This document shows, in pieces, positions 1-8,704 of a stretch of DNA of 64,000 nucleotides. The translations under genes were made by a program, and so were the position numbers. Origin of the DNA: Aquimarina sp. U1-2 (GTDB lineage: Bacteria; Bacteroidota; Bacteroidia; Flavobacteriales; Flavobacteriaceae); assembly GCF_017897595.1 (NCBI RefSeq), contig NZ_JAGKIK010000004.1, positions 186,001 through 250,000 on the forward strand, written 5' to 3'. Numbering within the stretch: the stretch's first letter is position 1; each line of letters starts with the position of its first letter. The notes below the pieces were generated by a model. That model did not search any database. It had not been told where the DNA came from and was given only the letters and a program-made list of their open reading frames with translations.

Positions 1-1
1 T

Positions 2-202
2 AAAAACATACCAGAGATTGACAGAACTTTGTCTGAAACATATCATCAAAAATTGACTGATATTCAAAAATGGTTAGCAATTACAGAATGGAGTCAATCC
101 ATATTAGAAGAACAAACAATTGCAGAAATTCAAGAACAATTATATGCATTGAATATTATTGACAAAAAATACACATATAAAGATTTAGTCTACAAAATGT
201 AA
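2..202 (+). CDS. C-terminal end of an unrecognised protein (5' truncated)
   Basis: An open frame enters from the left edge and stops with TAA at 200-202, leaving the last 66 residues of a longer gene. The visible part is hydrophilic and rich in Glu, Gln and Ile, and ends in TYKDLVYKM. Its alternation of helices with short Asp/Lys turns recalls the C-terminus of periplasmic substrate-binding proteins of the SsuA/THI5 type, but no motif confirms this and I do not assign a function. Between it and the next gene (203-656) there is only the repeat at 241-399 and AT-rich sequence in which I see nothing else. Confidence 0.55.
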   Translation, partial: KNIPEIDRTLSETYHQKLTDIQKWLAITEWSQSILEEQTIAEIQEQLYALNIIDKKYTYKDLVYKM

Positions 203-240
203 TCAACATACGTATTATTTAACGCTTCAAAAGCTAGTTA

Positions 241-399
241 TACCAGTTCTACTTTAAAATTGTTCAAATAAAAAGCAGTCAGTTTTTGTTTAGACAAAAA
301 AGAAAGCTCAATTATAGCCGTAACTACGGTTGCTTTTTATGTTGAAGTATCAACGGAAAAAGGCAATTTTTAATGAATAACTTTAAAGTGGAAGTGGTA
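241..399. repeat. MITE-like folded repeat, family 1, copy 1
   Basis: The element has imperfect inverted ends: TACCAGTTCTACTTT on the left and AAAGTGGAAGTGGTA on the right. The interior is also partly self-complementary (AATAAAAAGCA against TGCTTTTTAT, and a hairpin AGCCGTA/TACGGTT), so the whole unit can fold on itself. A second copy of nearly the same length is at 8541-8696 and a short one at 60861-60906. In all three copies the right end is followed by TTA. There is no coding capacity, so it looks like a non-autonomous element or a relative of REP sequences. Confidence 0.8.
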
Positions 400-656
400 T
401 TAAGAATTAATTAAGGATCAAAAAGCAGTATTTGCCGGTAATGATTTGTCAAAAATTTAGTATTGACGTGATACATATGGAATTTTTGAAGTCTAAATTC
501 TGATAAATCATTAATAATTTAAAATTTATTGGTCAACTACCAGTAAATTTTAAAAAAAATAATACATTTGCAAAACCCTACCCCACAACTAATTATTAAC
601 GCATAAGCAACCATTTTGAAAGTAATGCATCTAATAATTAAATAAACAAATCTATT

Positions 657-836
657 ATGATAACATTTTTACTAATAACACTTGGGCTGGTAGCCTTCAA
701 TTTTCTTCTACTAAAGTTTAGTATGCAATCAGTTGATACAAAAAAGAAATCTAATACCAAGAAAGTTCAGATTAATAAAGCAGCGGTACAGGATTCTTCT
801 AAATCAAAAGAAACAGAAATTTCATCTGCGGCATAG
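657..836 (+). CDS. small single-pass membrane protein, unknown function
   Basis: This 59-residue frame starts at ATG 657 and ends with TAG at 834-836. Residues 2-20 form one hydrophobic helix (FLLITLGLVAFNFLLLKF). The rest is a polar tail rich in Lys, Ser and Thr (TKKKSNTKK and later SSKSKETE). This arrangement of N-terminal anchor and charged tail is typical of small flavobacterial membrane peptides. It converges on ung, whose stop is only 4 bases away. I do not recognise a family. Support comes from the clear helix-plus-tail architecture and normal codon use; there is no homology evidence available here. Confidence 0.55.
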   Translation: MITFLLITLGLVAFNFLLLKFSMQSVDTKKKSNTKKVQINKAAVQDSSKSKETEISSAA

Positions 837-840
837 ATCA

Positions 841-1506
841 TTACCAGTCAATCGTCGAATAACCTTTGTCTTTTAGGTATTTGTTAGTTTGACTAAAATG
901 TTTGTTACCAAACCAATACCCCCTGTTTGCGCTTAATGGAGAAGGATGCCCTGTAGTAAGTATGCAATGCTTTGCACTATCTATTTTAGCCCCTTTTTTC
1001 TTTGCGAAACCGCCCCATAATAAAAAGACTACATTTTCCTTGTGTTTAGAAACAGCTTCGATCACCGCATCTGTAAAACGTTCCCAGCCTTTGTTTTGAT
1101 GTGATCCCGCTTGATTTGCTCTTACTGTTAAAGTGGCATTAAGTAACAATACTCCTTGCTTCGCCCATCTTTCTAAATCACCGTGAGTTGGAAATGGTTT
1201 CCCCAGATCGGTTTCAATTTCTTTGAAAATATTAATAAGAGAAGGAGGCATAGCAACACCCTGATTCACCGAAAAACATAACCCATTTGCCTGCCCCGCA
1301 CCGTGATAAGGATCCTGACCAATAATAACTACTCGTACATCGTCGAAACTACAATGATCAAAAGCAGCAAAAATATGAGATCCTTTGGGGTAACAACGAT
1401 GGTTACTATATTCTTCTTTTATAAAATTTGCCAACGCTGCGAAATACGGTTTTTCGAATTCTTCATTGAGCTGTTCTTTCCAACCCTCTTCAATATTTAC
1501 ATTCAT
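841..1506 (-). CDS. ung: uracil-DNA glycosylase, family 1
   Basis: Ung removes uracil from DNA by hydrolysing the N-glycosidic bond, which starts base-excision repair. At 221 residues it has the usual family length. The catalytic water-activating motif GQDPYHG is at residues 63-69 and the DNA-intercalation loop HPSPLSANRG is near residue 187. The LLLNATLTVR segment and the WGGFAKKKG segment are also family hallmarks. It is transcribed away from mutS2, with which it shares a divergent upstream region of about 190 bases. The start ATG at 1506 gives a normal N-terminus (MNVNIEEGWKEQL). No oddities were seen. Confidence 0.97.
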   Translation of the reverse strand: MNVNIEEGWKEQLNEEFEKPYFAALANFIKEEYSNHRCYPKGSHIFAAFDHCSFDDVRVVIIGQDPYHGAGQANGLCFSVNQGVAMPPSLINIFKEIETDLGKPFPTHGDLERWAKQGVLLLNATLTVRANQAGSHQNKGWERFTDAVIEAVSKHKENVVFLLWGGFAKKKGAKIDSAKHCILTTGHPSPLSANRGYWFGNKHFSQTNKYLKDKGYSTIDW

Positions 1507-1693
1507 ATGATTAACAAATACTATTGTAATTATGTACTTTTGCTCTGATTTAATCTAAATTATAACATTATAAAAAAATTGAGAATGTTTTACTACTAAG
1601 CCTATACATAGTTTCAAACTACAACCAATTTTTATACAATGAACTGGTTTAAATGCAAACCGAAGATAACCCAAAAAAACGGGTAAAAAAAGC

Positions 1694-3880
1694 ATGATTC
1701 GCATTTCAGAAAAAACACTAAAAGACCTTGAATTTGATACCGTTCTAGAGCAAGTCTCAGAATTATGTAATACAGATCTGGGAAAATCAAAAGCACTTCG
1801 GGTTGTGCCTTTTACAAATGAGCAAGCCATTAAAGTAGCACTACAAGAAGTTTTTGAATATAAATCGTCGCATTTAAATGACGCCAGAATTCCTAACCAT
1901 GAATTTGACAGTATTACGAAAGAAATTCAACTCCTCGCTATAGAAAACACCTTTTTAGAAGCACTGAATTTAAAAAAGGTAATTGCTATTAGCACTACGG
2001 TAAATGAGTTATTAACTTTTTTTAAAGCCAAAAGAGAGTTGTATCCTGTATTATACAACACATCTATAAAAGTTACTTTAACCAAAGATATTGTTAATTT
2101 GATCACTGCTGTATTAGATAAGTTTGGTGAAATAAAAGATAATGCATCTCCTGCCCTATTACATTTGAGAAAACGAATCAGTACTATTCAAGGAAAGTTA
2201 AATGGAAGCTTCGGAAAAGACCTAACCCGTTATAATAGCTTTGGATATCTAGATGATATTAAGGAAAGTGTCGTAGACAATCGTAGAGTACTCGCTGTAA
2301 AAGCCATGTATAGACGTAAGGTGAAGGGAGCCATCATGGGGAACTCAAAAACCGGAAGTATTGTTTATATCGAGCCAGAAGCGACACTACAGTTTAGCCG
2401 CGAGTTGAGTAACTTACTTTATGAAGAACGCGAAGAAGTAGTCAAAATTTTAAAAGAACTTACGAATAAATTAAGACCATTCATCTCATTATTAAAGCAG
2501 TATCAAGAATATCTTAGTCATATCGATGTAATTGCTGCCAAATCAAAATACGCCTCTCAACTTAACGCTGTGCTTCCTAAAATTACAAAAGGTAGAGAAC
2601 TTACACTTAAAGAGGCATACCATCCCCTACTATACCTTTCAAATCAAGCAAAAGGCGAAAAAACTCATCCGCAGACGATAAGTTTGGATCAAAACAATAG
2701 GATTATAGTAATTTCTGGACCAAACGCGGGGGGTAAAAGCATCACCTTAAAAACCATTGGCTTGTTGCAAATAATGCTGCAAAGCGGTATGCTTATTCCT
2801 GTACACGAATATAGTAGAGTTTGTTTTTTTGATGTCATACTTACCGATATTGGTGATAATCAATCTATTGAAAATCATTTAAGTACGTATAGTTATCGTT
2901 TGAAAAATATGAATGCTTTTCTACGGAAATGTAATAACAGCACACTATTTCTGATCGACGAATTTGGTACAGGTAGTGATCCCGAATTAGGTGGTGCACT
3001 GGCTGAAGCTTTTTTAGAAGTTTTTTATGAACGTGAATCTTTCGGAATCATTACTACACATTATGCCAATCTAAAAATGCTTGCCAACGAACTACCAAAT
3101 ATGACCAATGCTAACATGCTATTTGATGCCAAAACACTAGAACCACTATTTAAATTGCATCTTGGTGAAGCGGGTAGTTCATTTACTTTTGAAGTTGCAC
3201 AGAAAAATGGAATTCCCTTCAGTCTCATTAATAAAGCCAAGAAAAAAGTAGAACGTGGAAAAATTAGATTTGATAAAAGTATAGCAAATCTGCAAAAAGA
3301 ACGATCTAAACTTCAAAAAACAACTTCTACCCTAAAAACCAAAGAACAAAAAGCCGAAGAGGAAAAAGAACGATTAGAAAAAATTAATGAACGTGTACAA
3401 CAAAAATTAGAAAGCTACCAAGAGCTCTATGATAGCAACCAGCGCATGATTTATCTTGGAAAAAAAGTTGACGATCTCAACGAAAAATATTTCAACAATA
3501 AAAAGAAGCGAGAATTAATCGATGAATTCATGAAAATTGTTCAAGTCGAAAATTCTAAAAGAAAAAAACAATCGGTCAAACAAAGAACTATACAAAAAGT
3601 AAAGAAAAAAAAGATCGTTGAAGAAGTAGAAAAACAAGTACAGGTCATTCGTAAAAAAAAGAAAGAAGAAAGAAAGAAAGAAGAGCGTATAGAAGCAAAA
3701 AAACCTAAAGTCATCTTAAAAGTTGGTGACCGGGTAAGAATGATCGATGGCAAATCTGTAGGTACAATCGATACGATCGAAAAAGGAAAAGCGGTTGTTA
3801 ACTACGGCGTTTTTACTACAAATGTTGCTATAGAACAATTAGAATTTGTTGAAACTTCGTCTAAGACTTCAAAAAAATAG
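1694..3880 (+). CDS. mutS2: MutS2-family ATPase lacking the Smr nuclease domain
   Basis: MutS2 proteins are dimeric MutS-like ATPases that act on recombination intermediates and, in Bacillus, on collided ribosomes. The order of domains is a MutS core (1-310), the ATPase with Walker A SGPNAGGKS (near 341-349) and Walker B LFLIDEFGTGSDPE, a long Lys/Glu-rich coiled coil (about 520-670) and a KOW-like module starting KVGDRVRMIDGKSVG. The protein ends there at 728 residues, whereas Bacillus-type MutS2 is nearer 785 and carries a C-terminal Smr nuclease domain. No Smr motif (DLHG) is present and the stop codon is clean, so the lack of Smr is probably native to this lineage. Without it the protein would bind or remodel but not nick its substrate. 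Confidence 0.93.
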   Translation: MIRISEKTLKDLEFDTVLEQVSELCNTDLGKSKALRVVPFTNEQAIKVALQEVFEYKSSHLNDARIPNHEFDSITKEIQLLAIENTFLEALNLKKVIAISTTVNELLTFFKAKRELYPVLYNTSIKVTLTKDIVNLITAVLDKFGEIKDNASPALLHLRKRISTIQGKLNGSFGKDLTRYNSFGYLDDIKESVVDNRRVLAVKAMYRRKVKGAIMGNSKTGSIVYIEPEATLQFSRELSNLLYEEREEVVKILKELTNKLRPFISLLKQYQEYLSHIDVIAAKSKYASQLNAVLPKITKGRELTLKEAYHPLLYLSNQAKGEKTHPQTISLDQNNRIIVISGPNAGGKSITLKTIGLLQIMLQSGMLIPVHEYSRVCFFDVILTDIGDNQSIENHLSTYSYRLKNMNAFLRKCNNSTLFLIDEFGTGSDPELGGALAEAFLEVFYERESFGIITTHYANLKMLANELPNMTNANMLFDAKTLEPLFKLHLGEAGSSFTFEVAQKNGIPFSLINKAKKKVERGKIRFDKSIANLQKERSKLQKTTSTLKTKEQKAEEEKERLEKINERVQQKLESYQELYDSNQRMIYLGKKVDDLNEKYFNNKKKRELIDEFMKIVQVENSKRKKQSVKQRTIQKVKKKKIVEEVEKQVQVIRKKKKEERKKEERIEAKKPKVILKVGDRVRMIDGKSVGTIDTIEKGKAVVNYGVFTTNVAIEQLEFVETSSKTSKK

Positions 3881-3983
3881 GAGACGAAAAATTGAGAATC
3901 CAGGCAAGTATTCTGGCTAAAAATAGTAGAATACACCTTTGTTAAAGTATCCTTAAACCAATTTTATGAGAGTATTACTTTTA

Positions 3984-3991
3984 TATATTTG
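3984..3991 (+). promoter_or_regulatory. candidate -7 box for the PIG-L gene
   Basis: TATATTTG exactly fits the Bacteroidota -7 consensus TAnnTTTG and lies 29 bases before the ATG at 4021. I see no TTG at the -33 spacing, so this is only a partial match. Confidence 0.35.
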
Positions 3992-4020
3992 ACGCAGTAC
4001 ATAAATATGCTTCAAATATT

Positions 4021-6519
4021 ATGCGAAAATTACTTTTTGTAGTAGTTTGTAGTCTACTCATCCCTCTCACAGCAAAGGCTCAAAAACCAAGTAAACCTAA
4101 CGCTTCTGAAATTTATGAAGCCATTAAAAAATTAAACTTCTTAGGGTCGGTTTTATATGTAGCAGCGCATCCTGATGATGAAAATACAAGACTTATTTCG
4201 TATATGTCGAATCACCTAAAAGCCAGAACTGCCTATTTATCGTTAACACGAGGCGATGGCGGACAAAATCTTATCGGACCCGAAATACGCGAGCTTTTAG
4301 GAGTCATACGAACACAAGAACTACTAGCCGCTCGTAGAACAGACGGTGGCGAACAAATGTTTACACGTGCCAACGATTTTGGGTTTTCAAAACATCCCGA
4401 CGAAACCCTTGCAATATGGAATAAAGAAGAAGTGCTAAGCGACGTAGTTTGGGCTATTCGAAAATTTAGACCGGATATCATTATCAACCGCTTTAATCAT
4501 AGAACTCCGGGAACCACACATGGCCACCACACCTCTTCTGCCATGCTAAGTGTAGAAGCCTTTGATTTGGCTGGTAACAAAAATAACTACAGTAAGCAAT
4601 TGCAATATGTAGATATCTGGCAACCCAAACGGCTATTCTTTAATACATCATGGTGGTTTTATGGTAGTCGTGAAAATTTTGAAAAAGCAGATAAATCGAA
4701 TCTTTTAGCCTTTGATACCGGTGTTTATTATCCGTCTTACGGGCTATCAAATACTGAAATCGCTTCGTTAAGCCGTAGCCAACATAAATCACAAGGATTT
4801 GGCAGCACAGGTAGTAGAGGTAAACAAAAGGAATATGTAGAATTAATCAGAGGCGAATTACCAAAAAATAAAACAAACATTTTTGAAGGAATTGATACGT
4901 CTTGGAATCGTATTAAAGGAGGAAAAGCCATTGGCAATATTCTAAATCAGGTAGAACAGGATTTTGATTTCACCAATCCCGCAGCTTCCTTACCGCAATT
5001 GGTAAAAGCCTACCAAGGCATCGTACAATTAGAAGATGAGCACTGGAAAACTATCAAATCTGAAGAAATTAAAAAAATAATAGCGGCTACGGCAGGGTTA
5101 TACCTAGAGGCAGTCGCTACAGAACCTACCGCAACCAAAGGCGTTAATGTTTCTTTCAAAATAGAAGCAATTAATCGAAGTGCTACCACAGCTATTCTGG
5201 AAGCCGTAACAATAGCGCCCATCGGTATTCAAAAAATTGTCGAACAAACTTTGCAAAATAACATAAAACAAAGCTTTGAGTTAAAAGGTAAAGTTCCTGA
5301 TGACTTTGAATATACAAATCCATATTGGCTTGTTGAAGAGGGCACGCTAGGTATGTATACTGTAAAAGAGCAAAAACGTATTGGCAAGCCAGAAACGGAT
5401 CGCGTAATTAAAGCTAATTTTTCTGTAAATATAGAAGGGGTAACCATTCCTTTTTCAAGAGAGGTCATATATAAGACAAATGATCCTGTTAAAGGAGAGG
5501 TATATATGCCCTTTGAAATAACACCCGCAGTAGCTGTAGGCATTAGAGATAAGGTAATCATCTTTGCGAATACTACTAAAAAACAAATTCCTGTAATTGT
5601 TCGTGCCGGTCAGGCGAATATAAAAGGCGATATTCGTTTAAGTCACCCAAAAGACTGGAAGGTGTCTCCTGAACGTATTCCAATTCAACTTACTCAAAAA
5701 GGAGAAGAGAAAACGGTTATGTTTACAGTAATAGCTCCCGATATACAAAGCGAAGGTTTTATTAGGCCCATAGTTACGGTAAATGGAACTACCTATTCTG
5801 ATGAAGTGATCACCATGGATTATGATCATATTCCCTTTCAAACCGTAGTACTTCCCTCTAAAACTAAAGTTGTACGACTAGATATCAAAAAGAAAGGACA
5901 ACATATTGGATATATAGAAGGCGCGGGAGATGTTGTTCCAGAAAGTTTAACACAGATTGGATACGATGTTACCACAATTGATCCAGCATCTATCTCGAGT
6001 GCTTCTTTAGAAAGTTACGACGCCATAGTTGTGGGGATTAGAGCTTACAATACCGTAGCATCCCTTAAATTTAAACAAGACTACTTATTGGATTATGTAA
6101 AAAATGGAGGAAATTTAATTGTTCAATATAACACAAACCGAAGACTAAAGGTTAAGGATAATTTGGGCCCCTATCCTTTTGAATTATCAAGGGATCGAGT
6201 CACCGATGAAAATGCTAAAGTTACGTTTCTCGCACCCGATCATCCCGTACTTAATATGCCTAATAAAATTACTGAAGATGATTTTAAAAATTGGGTGCAA
6301 GAACGTGGTCTTTATTTTCCGAACCAATGGTCAAATGAATATACTCCTATATTAGCAGCTAAGGATAAAAACGAATCGCTAAAAAAAGGAGCATTGCTCA
6401 TCGCTCCCTACGGAAAAGGATTTTATGTCTATACCGGCTTAAGTTTTTTTAGAGAGTTTCCTGCAGGAGTTCCCGGGGCATACCGACTTTTTGCGAATAT
6501 GTTATCCCTAGGAAAATAA
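4021..6519 (+). CDS. secreted PIG-L/LmbE-family deacetylase-like protein
   Basis: The 832-residue protein begins with a Sec signal peptide (MRKLLFVVVCSLLIPLTAKAQ). A PIG-L fold follows at roughly 38-290, with the metal-binding motif AHPDDEN, the segment LTRGDGGQN and the distal histidines in THGHHTSSAM. PIG-L enzymes are zinc-dependent hydrolases that remove N-acetyl groups from GlcNAc conjugates. The rest contains beta-sandwich-like segments and a C-terminal glutamine-amidotransferase-like region (YDAIVVGIRAYNT, then GGNLIVQYNT, near 655-705). The protein is thus probably periplasmic or surface-bound and acts on glycans. The 36-residue membrane peptide and symporter follow closely on the same strand, which suggests hydrolysis coupled to uptake. 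The substrate is not known. Confidence 0.88.
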   Translation: MRKLLFVVVCSLLIPLTAKAQKPSKPNASEIYEAIKKLNFLGSVLYVAAHPDDENTRLISYMSNHLKARTAYLSLTRGDGGQNLIGPEIRELLGVIRTQELLAARRTDGGEQMFTRANDFGFSKHPDETLAIWNKEEVLSDVVWAIRKFRPDIIINRFNHRTPGTTHGHHTSSAMLSVEAFDLAGNKNNYSKQLQYVDIWQPKRLFFNTSWWFYGSRENFEKADKSNLLAFDTGVYYPSYGLSNTEIASLSRSQHKSQGFGSTGSRGKQKEYVELIRGELPKNKTNIFEGIDTSWNRIKGGKAIGNILNQVEQDFDFTNPAASLPQLVKAYQGIVQLEDEHWKTIKSEEIKKIIAATAGLYLEAVATEPTATKGVNVSFKIEAINRSATTAILEAVTIAPIGIQKIVEQTLQNNIKQSFELKGKVPDDFEYTNPYWLVEEGTLGMYTVKEQKRIGKPETDRVIKANFSVNIEGVTIPFSREVIYKTNDPVKGEVYMPFEITPAVAVGIRDKVIIFANTTKKQIPVIVRAGQANIKGDIRLSHPKDWKVSPERIPIQLTQKGEEKTVMFTVIAPDIQSEGFIRPIVTVNGTTYSDEVITMDYDHIPFQTVVLPSKTKVVRLDIKKKGQHIGYIEGAGDVVPESLTQIGYDVTTIDPASISSASLESYDAIVVGIRAYNTVASLKFKQDYLLDYVKNGGNLIVQYNTNRRLKVKDNLGPYPFELSRDRVTDENAKVTFLAPDHPVLNMPNKITEDDFKNWVQERGLYFPNQWSNEYTPILAAKDKNESLKKGALLIAPYGKGFYVYTGLSFFREFPAGVPGAYRLFANMLSLGK

Positions 6520-6529
6520 TACAAAAAGT

Positions 6530-6640
6530 ATGAAAGAGACAGAAGAAAAGTTAGTATGGAAAAAATTGTATTCGGTAGTGTTAATCGCAAATGCCTTATA
6601 CATTTTATTATTTTATTTAATTAGCATTTCTTTTTCTTGA
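6530..6640 (+). CDS. 36-residue membrane peptide beside a solute symporter
   Basis: ATG at 6530 lies 10 bases after the PIG-L stop, and the frame ends with TGA at 6638-6640. A charged head (MKETEEKLVWKKLYS) is followed by a single transmembrane helix (VVLIANALYILLFYLISISF). The arrangement, with the head predicted in the cytoplasm, and the position 72 bases before a sodium:solute symporter recall small accessory subunits found next to some symporters of this superfamily. That role is inferred from position only. The frame is intact, with normal codons and no overlap with other genes. Confidence 0.65.
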   Translation: MKETEEKLVWKKLYSVVLIANALYILLFYLISISFS

Positions 6641-6712
6641 ATATAAGTACATGTTAAACTATCCCGTTCATTCACAAAAATGAGTAAAAACAGTAACTTT
6701 TATCAGTAAGAT

Positions 6713-8395
6713 ATGCAAACCATAGATTGGATCGTACTCATTGGGACATTAGTATTTATCGTCCTATATGGCACCTATAAAACCAAAGGTAGTAAAAGTG
6801 TTAAAGATTATATTCGAGGTGGTAACGAGGCAAAATGGTGGACTGTCGGGTTATCTGTTATGGCGACTCAGGCAAGTGCAATTACATTTTTATCAACACC
6901 GGGACAGGCGTTTCATAGCGGTATGGGGTTTGTACAATTTTACTTTGGACTACCCATTGCGATGATCATTATTTGCATGGTTTTTATTCCGATATACCAC
7001 AAATTGAATGTGTATACAGCTTACGAATATCTCGAGAGTCGTTTTGATCTAAAAACAAGAAGTCTTACTGCCATTTTATTTCTTGTACAAAGAGGACTAG
7101 CCGCAGGTATTACAATTTTCGCCCCGGCAATTATATTATCTGCAGTATTAGGCTGGAATCTAACAAAATTGAATATAAGTATAGGAGTACTGGTTATCAT
7201 ATATACAGTCTCTGGTGGAACCAAAGCAGTAAGTGTTACCCAAAAACAGCAAATGGCTATCATTTTTACAGGTATGTTTATTGCTTTTTTCTTAATAATC
7301 CATTACTTACCCGAAGGAATTACCTTTTCTAAGGCGCTAGAAATTGCGGGAGCCAGCGGAAAAATGGAAGTGCTGGATTTCTCATTCAATATGGATAATC
7401 GGTATACTTTTTGGAGTGGTATTATCGGCGGAACGTTTTTGGCATTATCCTATTTTGGCACAGATCAAAGTCAGGTACAGCGATACCTCTCAGGAAAATC
7501 GATAAGAGAAAGTCAATTAGGTTTATTATTTAACGGTCTGCTTAAAGTACCGATGCAATTCTTCATTCTTTTAGTCGGGGTTATGGTTTTTGTTTTTTAT
7601 CAATTCAATTCATCTCCATTAAATTTTAATCCCAAATCAAAAGAAGGTATTCAAAATACAAAGTATACTGAAGAATATTCGAATTTAGAAGCACAATTGC
7701 TGGCAATACAAAACGAAAAAAAAGACCTTATTCAAGAAACCCTGATAGCCAACAATCAAAATAAAATAAATAGTACACTATCCAAAAAACTGAACAACCT
7801 TAATACTGCAGAAGTAGACATTCGTAATGCTGCAAGACAATTAATTGTAAAGGCAAATCCTATCATCGAGACCAATGATAAAGATTACGTATTCATACAT
7901 TTTATTTTGAACAATCTGCCACGCGGTCTCATTGGGCTATTGCTTGCCGTTATCTTATCTGCAGCCATGTCTTCTACAGCTTCAGAACTCAATGCGCTAG
8001 CTTCTACTACCGCTGTCGATCTATACAAACGTAACATAAAAGAAGAAAAAACAGAACAACATTATGTAAATGCTTCTAAACTATTTACGCTGTTATGGGG
8101 GATTTTGGCGATTTTAGTGGCTTGTTTTGCAAATTTATTTGATAATCTCATTCAGTTAGTTAATATTATAGGCTCTGTTTTTTACGGTAATGTACTAGGT
8201 ATTTTTCTATTAGCTTTCTTCTTTAAATTCGTACGTAGCAATGCTGTTTTTGTTGCCGCATTAATCACTCAGGTTATTGTCATTTTTGGATGGTATTATA
8301 ACTGGATGCCGTACTTATGGTTAAATCTTTTTGGATGTGTATTAGTGATAAGTTTTGCAACACTTATACAGTCTATGTCTTATTCAAAACAATAA
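6713..8395 (+). CDS. sodium:solute symporter (SSS family)
   Basis: This 560-residue polytopic membrane protein carries SSS family hallmarks. These are an N-terminal helix (DWIVLIGTLVFIVLYGTY), the GGNEAKWWTVGLSVMATQAS segment, a GTDQSQVQRYLS loop near 255 and the sodium-site helix LLLAVILSAAMSSTASE near 408-424. Around 13 transmembrane helices can be counted. A hydrophilic insertion rich in Lys, Gln and Asn (about 300-385) separates helices 8 and 9 and is longer than in PutP or vSGLT. The substrate cannot be read from sequence. The PIG-L neighbour makes a sugar, amino sugar or sialic-acid-like compound plausible. Confidence 0.92.
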   Translation: MQTIDWIVLIGTLVFIVLYGTYKTKGSKSVKDYIRGGNEAKWWTVGLSVMATQASAITFLSTPGQAFHSGMGFVQFYFGLPIAMIIICMVFIPIYHKLNVYTAYEYLESRFDLKTRSLTAILFLVQRGLAAGITIFAPAIILSAVLGWNLTKLNISIGVLVIIYTVSGGTKAVSVTQKQQMAIIFTGMFIAFFLIIHYLPEGITFSKALEIAGASGKMEVLDFSFNMDNRYTFWSGIIGGTFLALSYFGTDQSQVQRYLSGKSIRESQLGLLFNGLLKVPMQFFILLVGVMVFVFYQFNSSPLNFNPKSKEGIQNTKYTEEYSNLEAQLLAIQNEKKDLIQETLIANNQNKINSTLSKKLNNLNTAEVDIRNAARQLIVKANPIIETNDKDYVFIHFILNNLPRGLIGLLLAVILSAAMSSTASELNALASTTAVDLYKRNIKEEKTEQHYVNASKLFTLLWGILAILVACFANLFDNLIQLVNIIGSVFYGNVLGIFLLAFFFKFVRSNAVFVAALITQVIVIFGWYYNWMPYLWLNLFGCVLVISFATLIQSMSYSKQ

Positions 8396-8540
8396 CACAA
8401 ATTGCTAGTTATGTTTTAGTGAATGACCTTGGGAAGTACGTTCAATTAAAAATTTATACAACCCGATACACTTCTTCCTTTAGTCGAAGCACTACCATTG
8501 ACGTATTAACTACTAAAGTTCGCCATAGAAAGTTATTTTA

Positions 8541-8696
8541 TACCAGTTCTACTTTGAAATTGCTCAAATAAAAAGCAGTCATTTTTTTTAGGCAAGAAAG
8601 AAAACTCAATCATAGCCGTAGTTATGGTTGTTTTTTATTTTGAAGTATAAACGAAAAAGGGCAATTTTTAATGAGTAATTTAAAGTGGAAGTGGTA
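8541..8696. repeat. MITE-like folded repeat, family 1, copy 2
   Basis: It is collinear with 241-399 over its full length, with the same inverted ends (TACCAGTTCTACTTT and AAAGTGGAAGTGGTA) and the internal hairpin AGCCGTAG/TTATGGTT partly decayed. It sits in the convergent gap between the symporter and the end of the putative MAA operon. The remainder of that gap (8396-8540) shows nothing I can name. Confidence 0.8.
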
Positions 8697-8704
8697 TTAC
8701 AACA

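Noticed and set aside
902-1099. Plus-strand frame within ung
   Set aside because: It is opposite a well-supported gene and has no start context or domain. Similar antisense frames inside mutS2, the PIG-L gene, hutI and iorB were dropped for the same reason.
1535-1542. TACTTTTG as promoter of mutS2
   Set aside because: The -7 box fits but there is no TTG at a proper distance, and the start codon is 150 bases away.
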